This document shows positions 57,204 to 64,000 of a stretch of 64,000 nt of DNA, piece after piece (the stretch's first letter is position 1; each line of letters starts with the position of its first letter). The translations under genes and the position numbers were made by a program. Under the pieces are notes generated by a model. The model was not told the DNA's origin. It searched no databases and was given only the letters and a program-made list of their open reading frames with translations. The stretch is from Lepidodermella squamata (lineage: Eukaryota; Gastrotricha), in contig JBLDXI010000015.1 in the NCBI GenBank assembly GCA_047495785.1, forward strand, positions 1,116,001 through 1,180,000, read 5' to 3'.

Positions 57204-60200
57204 ATGGAGTCAACTGCTGAAACAACGACAACAATCGAGCCCGATCTAGAAAATGCGCAAGATCACTGGGCGAATTGGACGCGTTTCCTCGTTGACGAAG
57301 GCTTCGAAGGGCGCAATTACATTATACCATGCGGCCCGTCAGTTAATACGTCCGGATTTGACGAATCAAAAGAATGCGTGTATGAACTGCAACGGCTGTG
57401 GTACATCTACCTGGTCTATTTAGTATTCGCGTGCATTTTAGCCACCCTTGGGTTGTTGCTTAATAGCATTTCTATTATGCTGGTTTCAAAAGTTCGCCGA
57501 CCTTTACCGGTATATTTTTTCAAAATTTTTCGGGATTTTTAATGATTTTTCGATATTTTTTCTTCAGAGGCATATTCTGTTGATAAATTTGTCAATATCC
57601 GATGCTGCCCTTAGCTGTATAACAATAATCAAACGGTCGTCAGATTTTATTCCCGATGGCAAGGTTCAGGAGATCATTCTGCTTCATGGCAATATCATCT
57701 GGCAGGTAAGCATGAGATTCTTGCGGTTTTTATAGATAATTTATATTCACAAGAAATAATTCATTCGAGCGAAAAATTTGAAAAGCATTGAATATCGAAG
57801 GCATAGCTTGATAAAAGGCTGAATCCAAAAGCGTTAATTGAATTGAAAAATTATTTTGCTTACCTTTTTTAAATCTCGGAATATTTTAGATTTTCCTATA
57901 TTATTCGAAAATTCGGCTAAAATTTCCTTAGAAACTTAAAGTTATTCGAAATCTTCTCTCGCTGAAAGTTGGATTCAATTGATCCAAGTAATATTCTCTA
58001 ATTTTGAAAAAGGAATATCTTTTAGCGGAACCAAATTTACGGTGAGCGGAACTTAATTTGCTGTAGCGGAACAAAAATGCTTTTAGCGGAACCAAAGTCG
58101 AAATATGCCAAGAGTCAGTTTTTGAATATTTATACGAATTTTAGGCTAAGCATGAATTGAATTGAACACTCTGTCTGATATAGAATGTTGGAATTATCGT
58201 GGCCAATCTTGACCTGCAATAATTATCCGAAAAGCGATTTCAGGCCTCTAGAAAAGTCTAAAATTTTGTTCCGCTAACTGCATGTTTGGTTCCGCTACAG
58301 CAAATTAGGTTCCGCTCACCGTAAATTTGGTTGCGCTAACAGGAGGACCCATTTTGAAAATTTAAGCTGAAAATCTCAAAGGAGGAGATTTTAGCTTGGA
58401 GGAATAGACATGGAGTGAGGACTCGCCTATTATAGAGATCGTATCGCGCGCACGACGGGGGGCCCACCGCCTGCCTCACATGCGCGCGCGAGATGAGGAA
58501 ACGGCAGCACGTTGGTACCATTTTTTTCGCCAATTTTTAGGATATTTAGCTGCAATTTGACATGTGGATAGTAGAAAGCGAGACGTACCGGTACATCTAA
58601 AAATTATTTTACTCTGACCCAGGATTAGGGAGAAACTTGAAAAATACGTGAGCGCCTATGTTTTTAATGCTGCTGCGCAATACAAAACCTTGCGGTACCA
58701 TTTATTTCTTAACAGTAAAAGATGTTTCAATAAAATTTGGTATAGTTATAGACATTAGTGAATCCTACCGGTACATCAAAAAACGGCATCTATGCGATTC
58801 ACGGTTGCTGAGAAATCACGCATCAAAGTTTTAAAAAATGTGCGCGCGCCCTAGGTCACGTGAGCCAGAACAATGCGGGCGCCCTACTGAGCCACTCACC
58901 CTTTGCTGACTGATAGTGCGCGCAGATAAAGCGAGTCCTCACTCCATGTACTATTACTCCAAGGATTTTAGCCTTTGGGATAAAATTTACTTGTGGTGAT
59001 GACCCAGAAACAGAGCCGAGCGTGGAACATTTAATAGGCTGGAAAGTAATTTTCTACATTTTCGAGGACTCCCCTAGCTGCAGAGGGCACAGTGATTCAT
59101 TTTGGGGCATTTTTTGGCTTCGAATTTTTGGTTTGAAATTGAGCGTAGTGGCCTATTCGACTGTCTCCAGCTGTACATTTTTATCAAGGGTCATTATCAA
59201 AAATGGCAAAAAATAAAGAATTCTTTACTGTGACCTTCTTAGTCAACCGGCCTAATAACGTTATTTTCTCCTCAAAAGTTTTCAATTCAATCAACTTTAT
59301 CTACTTTCTAATTCAGGCCTTGCCATTTGAAAAATTGATAAATTTTTTGATTTCCCCCCAAGTGTTCAACATTGAGGCAATTAGAATATTCAAATTTCCT
59401 GCATATTTATGTAAATTTTAAATCCTATATATCGGGTAAGAGTTTCGATCCAACTGCCTACTTATATATTGGATGGATAAAATTTCATTTATAATGCCAT
59501 GTTTTGTCTTGCAGACTCTATGGCTAGTATCCGCCTCCAACATACTACTGCTTTCACTCGACTGCTTCATATCAACGAGCTTCGTGTTTCACTACGAACG
59601 GCCATCGCTGCGCCTCGCCAGCCGCCTGCAAGTCGCCGGCGTATGGCTCGGCGCCCTCACCGTCGCTAGTCTTCTCTTCTTCTTCGAATACTCGTACTCG
59701 CCGAATACCATCTACTGGGTGGCCGGTTTAGAATTAGCCATTTTATTATCTCTCATTGCTCAATCAGTATACGCCTTCGTCCTAACCGAGCGACTACGGC
59801 AGCAACGCATGTCATTAGACAGGTCCAGGTAATAGTTATAAAAAACTCTTTCATTTGCTTCCATAGCTTCAATGTTACCTTAATTTGATACATAGTATTG
59901 TACGAAAAAGCCGGCAAAAGTCGCTGAAGACCATTGCAATAGTGCTAATAGCTACGCTTATCAGTTGGACGCCTTTAACCGCTTTCTATGTTGCTGTTGC
60001 CGAAACTGGAGCGATTGGTTACGATCGGTTCAAAACTCAAGTCACGTAAGTCTTTTCGATAAATCGCTAACAATCTTAGGCTAGTATGTATAGTATGGTA
60101 TAGTGTAGCTGGTATAGGTAATTGCTGTAGGACCTAATATTAGTAGCGCTGGTAACTTTCTTACTTGACTCTCTAATAATCCTCAAAAATTCGCTTCGAA

Positions 60201-61262
60201 AAGATTGTGTCCAGCTAACAACAATCTATGTATAATCTGTGAGATCTATGTCCTTGGCCATTGGCCATTAGGCTCGTTTCGGGACTTGGGATCATTCTGA
60301 GAATGTCTCGGAAGTTCCAGTACATCTTAGAGTGTACTAGGGAAAACTGATTCCTCTACACGTTTCAAGGCTGATTTCAACGTTAAACCTACGGTCGCCT
60401 TAGTCTGCATTTTAGGATTGAGCAGATTACAATTTATTTGTACTGTCTCAAACAACATGCAAACTGTCTCAACTTCAAGAGAAAACTTCTTGCTAACAAA
60501 TGTTGTCCATTTCAAGCTTCAAGAACGTCCATTTCAAGAAACGGGCTCCATTTCCAGATTCAGGAATCTGTGCAAAAACTGGAAGATATGATTGCGTTAA
60601 GAACTTGGAAGGTCCTTTTACAATAACGAAGCTGAATCGTAGTGTTCTGTTGCCATTAGCGGGGTATTTTTTCTATTAGCCTGGCAGGCCTTAGGGACTT
60701 GGTTTAGAGCAATAGAGCAAAACAGTAATTTTGGATAACTAGATGCTCAAGAAGTTCCCTGGAGGAATAAGCTTGGAGGGAGGTTTGATTGTGGATTTTT
60801 TACTGATGCACCTGAACGCCATTGATTGATGTATGAGCGGAACTAAGAATCAGATACGGCAGGTTGAACGTGATAATTTGATTAATGAATTTGTGCTTTT
60901 TATATAATAACTACAACAGAGTTGCCCTCTGCATGATCTGCTTCCACTTCAATGCCGTCGTAAACCCGATAGTCTACTCGCTGCGATTCACCGACGTGCG
61001 CGCTGTTCTGCAACTGCAGTTGGTGAGAAAGCAGTATTTACAACCGTTAGGGCGCCTGCTGCGCCGCAACACCAACAACAATTATAACGAACACGCTGGA
61101 TCGATTCGAAGCGGAGATTATTCGGTGAGGCCGTCGATACGCAACTGCGCCGAGGTGCCGCTTGTTAGCGCAGCAGCGAATGGGAACGGCAAAAAACTAC
61201 AGCTACCTAGTGATACCATCAGCGGTGTAGAAAAAGCTATTAACGAACAAGATCGTTTGTAA
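57204..61262 (+). CDS. 7TM receptor, array member 6 (GPCR-6)
   Basis: Five exons: 57204-57509, 57568-57705, 59515-59828, 59896-60045 and 60920-61262; 416 codons. The frame is open four codons further 5' without an ATG. The N terminus has WANWTRFLVDEG and two of the three Cys. TM1 LLNSISIMLV, TM2 NLSISDAAL, end of TM3 LSLDCFISTSF, TM6 LISWTP, TM7 VVNPIVYSLRF. The C-terminal tail is the longest of the family (about 90 residues, Asn- and Arg-rich). Intron 2 is 1.8 kb and carries two complete inverted-repeat elements. The coding DNA of the last exons is more GC-rich than the surrounding introns. Confidence 0.8.
58022..58341. mobile_element. 320-bp foldback MITE, family B
   Basis: Each arm of about 75 bases contains the octamer 'agcggaac' four times ('ttagcggaaccaaatttacg' outermost); the right arm is the inverse, ending 'gtaaatttggttgcgctaac'. 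A partial copy lies at 52090-52347. Located in a GPCR-6 intron. Confidence 0.8.
58395..58963. mobile_element. 569-bp TIR element in a GPCR-6 intron
   Basis: Left 'cttggaggaatagacatgg' followed by 'agtgaggactcgc' is matched inversely at 58930-58962 with two single-base gaps. The interior contains two diverged copies of a module of roughly 180 bases holding GGTACCATTT and ACCGGTACATC, then a GC-rich 'gcgcgcgc' patch. No coding capacity. Confidence 0.75.
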
Positions 61263-61537
61263 CTAGACACCGTCAACCACAGCCGGTGATTTATTATGTA
61301 CTAAAGCCTTATTCTAATGAATAAATTACGATGATTTTTTTGCTACCTACATTTTTATTTTCGTTGTTTACATTGATAACATCATTACTACTAGAGCAGT
61401 AATTTTTAATTTCCCACGTATCTATTCAAAACGGGCTATTAACTCCGGACGCTGAATAGCCGTCGTAAAGAGAAGGCGCTTTCTGCGGGCAGCTTACACG
61501 CTATCACTAACTGAGATTTTAACACGATTACATACAC

Positions 61538-63724
61538 ATGCTGATACAGGACGAAAGCAGCCATCCTATACCTCACTTCTCGAACGAAACCCTCGTCTGC
61601 CACAACCACTCGCACATCAATGAATCATCGCTGCCTGATATCGTGCGATCGTGGCGCAATTGGACTGATTTTCTAGCTAAGAACGACATTCACGACTACA
61701 GCGGGCTGCCTTACATGTGCACATATGACGCGGCGGATTGCTACTTCGACGACGCAACAGCCTGCGTTGAGCACTACCTGCAAAAACGGCCCTACTTCAT
61801 TTGCTACATAGTCTTCGCGTGTGTCATAGTCTTCTTCGGTCTGGTGCTGAATTTTGTGTCAATCCTGCTTGTCGCCCGCATTCGGCACACCATGCCGCGG
61901 CATGTCATACTGATCAGCATATCGATATCAGATCCGTTGCTAAGTGCCGTCACCATACTGACGCAATGCACGGATTTTCTACCTCCTGGGCCGCTCGTTC
62001 GTGTCTTCTTCAATTTCAGCTACGTCACAATGCTCGTAAGTCTTCTATTTCGTTAAGCATTCCGCATTCGGCTGAAAGATGATGCATTCGTCATTTCGTT
62101 AGTGTTGAAATTTTGCGGGACTGGAAGATTTTTCAAACCCCCCAATAACACATTTTGTAGAGGCTATCGATTTTTTACTCATGTTTTTCAAGGCTCCTCC
62201 GCTTTTATTTCTAGTTTTTCATCATTCTTTCATGCTTCCTCTAAATTAGGCCGATATATCCAGTGAAATACTACTTACAGCCTTGAAAACTTGATTTCTT
62301 CATGAACCGTTTGGATCTAAAAAATTCTATGTTTTCTGGATGGCCGAAATCTGGGGCCAAATCAAGGTTGAAACTTCATGCTAATTCGCAGCTGGTAATG
62401 AGTGCGAGCATTGCAAAGCAAAAACTTGGAAACAGAAAAACTGGGTTGCATTTAGGAGCAATGGTTGTTGACCGATGACAAAAGTTTAAATAAATTTACG
62501 TGTGCTCAACAGAAATTAGATCTACCTAAAGCGGACGGCGGGTTTACTGGAAAGGTTAAAATTTAGTGGGTGCTTCAAGAGTGCATTATCGGAACCTTGC
62601 TAGAACTTGCTAGAGTAGAGCGTAGAGAAGATAAAATGCAGGAACAGCTGAAAAATTTGCATAAACTTGACGTGAAGCCTAGAATTATTGTAAACCGAGA
62701 TAAAATGGCAAAATCGCCAAAATTGCGTAAAGTATCACTGCCAACTTTAAGCTGCCTGTTTTGATTCCCGAAGAATCCTCTCCAGCGACCAGCGCCCTAT
62801 TCCCTATTACATTACAAATTCTTCACTAAGGGATTCATGTTACGTCGATTGCACATTCAATTTTTGATTTTTCTATGTTTTTCGTTTCCTCTAGACATTT
62901 TGGATCATTTCGACTTTCAGCCTTCTATTGCTTGCTCTCGACTGCTTCTTCGCTACTCGCTTCGTTTTCCTGTACGACAAACCACGAACGCTAACAACGT
63001 TCAAAATCGTAGTCACCGGGCTATGGCTCATAGCACTAGGCTTTTCAATTCTTTCTGTAGAACTGCAACTCGAAGTTTTCGCTGCCTTTCATTACTTCAT
63101 AGTCGGCCTTCTCGGAGCTGTTCTCCTAGCTATCGCAGCGCTTTCATTAGATGCATTCCTTCTCACTGAACGGATTAGGTAAGTTTGAGAAACGGCGAAA
63201 TATTGAATAATTTTACGTTATTTTCAGACATGAAACTGCAATGGTGAGTAAAAGATGGGAGAATGTCACTTCGACTCGTAGAAAATCGCTATGGACCATC
63301 ATTATAATGATGGGAAGTTCATTATTCTGCTGGTGCCCCTACATCGTCTACTTCGTAGTTGACGAATTCAAACTCATGGACGATTACATGCAGCAATACA
63401 TACTGTAAGGCATCTCAGTGATTGAATGATAAATTTCCAAATGTTTCCTCTTTCAGTTTGATCGCCTGCGTTCTGATTTTTCAAACGAACGCTCTAATCA
63501 ACCCCGTAGTTTACTCGCTGAGATTCGGCGACGTTCGGGCTCAATTACGGCGTGAATTAGTCCGTCAAGAATGTTTAAAGCCCATTGGACGGATGTTTCG
63601 CGTTCGAGCTGGCAGTTTCGGCCGTGATTTTTCTGAAGCGTCTTTCGAGTTGGTTCGAGTGAGAAATAGAATAAGCTCATTTGCTTTACCACAGCAAGCA
63701 ACATTAGTGCCGGCTGAAGGCTGA
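61538..63724 (+). CDS. 7TM receptor, array member 7 (GPCR-7)
   Basis: Four exons: 61538-62035, 62895-63178, 63228-63404 and 63457-63724; 408 codons. The N terminus has NxS/T sites, WRNWTDFLAKND and C-x6-C-x7-C. Exon 1 runs unbroken through TM1 and TM2, so the LP/RHV intron present in the other six is missing here (MPRHVILIS is continuous). TM2 SISISDPLL, end of TM3 LALDCFFATRF, TM6 LFCWCP, TM7 LINPVVYSLRF. The 284-base second exon equals that of GPCR-3 and GPCR-4. AATAAAG lies six bases after the stop. The array may continue beyond the window. Confidence 0.8.
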
Positions 63725-64000
63725 GTATAATAAAGAATTTGCTACGAAACGGGGTCGATTGTTGTTTTTAGGCTCTATTCATAGCTTTTTGAAACAAAAG
63801 CACGTGAAAAAAACGGATTATTTTAAAAGCCTATGTGCGCCCCCCGCCGAGATTTAACTGCTGCTAAAAAATCAGAGATTAATAATTTATCACAGACTAG
63901 CACGCAAAACATATTTGAAACCACCTGCTCTGAGTAAATATTCGCTACTGTGCTGTGAAAAAGCCCTCAATATTTATTCTACGAATCCTTTTTTATAAAA

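Noticed and set aside
1-64000. CRISPR arrays, bacterial operons or phage modules
   Set aside because: No regularly spaced repeats with unique spacers and no prokaryotic gene layout; introns and animal domains are found throughout.

Overview
The window is nuclear DNA of an animal, read on sequence grounds: short GT-AG introns, TATA boxes and AATAAA signals, signal-peptide/EGF/papain fusions, class A-like and class C 7TM receptors, and inverted-repeat transposons. Expanded GABA-B-like receptors together with a fungal-type KRE2/MNT1 mannosyltransferase would fit an early-branching metazoan such as a sponge, but I cannot fix the taxon from this window.

Region 1 (0-3 kb) is intergenic, with a degenerate minisatellite and a 660-bp terminal-inverted-repeat (TIR) element. 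Region 2 (3-25.3 kb) holds two type II membrane glycosyltransferases (GT15 and fucosyltransferase-like), a secreted low-complexity repeat protein, three long single-exon GABA-B-like receptors on the minus strand, and an eight-exon NEK-like kinase/ankyrin fusion. A segmental duplication is visible: the second receptor is preceded by decayed remnants of both the repeat-protein gene (12.2-12.6 kb) and the fucosyltransferase gene (13.3-14.5 kb).

Region 3 (29-64 kb, plus strand) is a tandem array of seven related 7TM receptor genes (called GPCR-1 to GPCR-7 here). I could assemble all seven exon by exon into complete in-frame coding sequences of 343 to 416 codons. They keep class A hallmarks (SxSD in TM2, [N/D/H]PxxY in TM7, often CWxP in TM6), but all seven carry DCF where DRY is expected, and six have a small Trp/Cys-patterned N-terminal segment. 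Between GPCR-1 and GPCR-2 sit two tandem cysteine-protease genes with the order signal peptide, four EGF-like modules, I29-type propeptide, polybasic site, papain domain. The second is intact. The first is broken in its propeptide exon by a 409-bp foldback insertion flanked by an 8-bp target duplication.

Intergenic DNA and introns are rich in miniature inverted-repeat elements; several families occur more than once. The window as a whole reads as a locus of recent local gene duplication, encoding membrane and secreted proteins (receptors, proteases, glycan-building enzymes), with mobile-element insertion acting on the copies. Exon borders were inferred by hand from splice signals, reading-frame continuity and comparison between paralogues; no transcript evidence was available.
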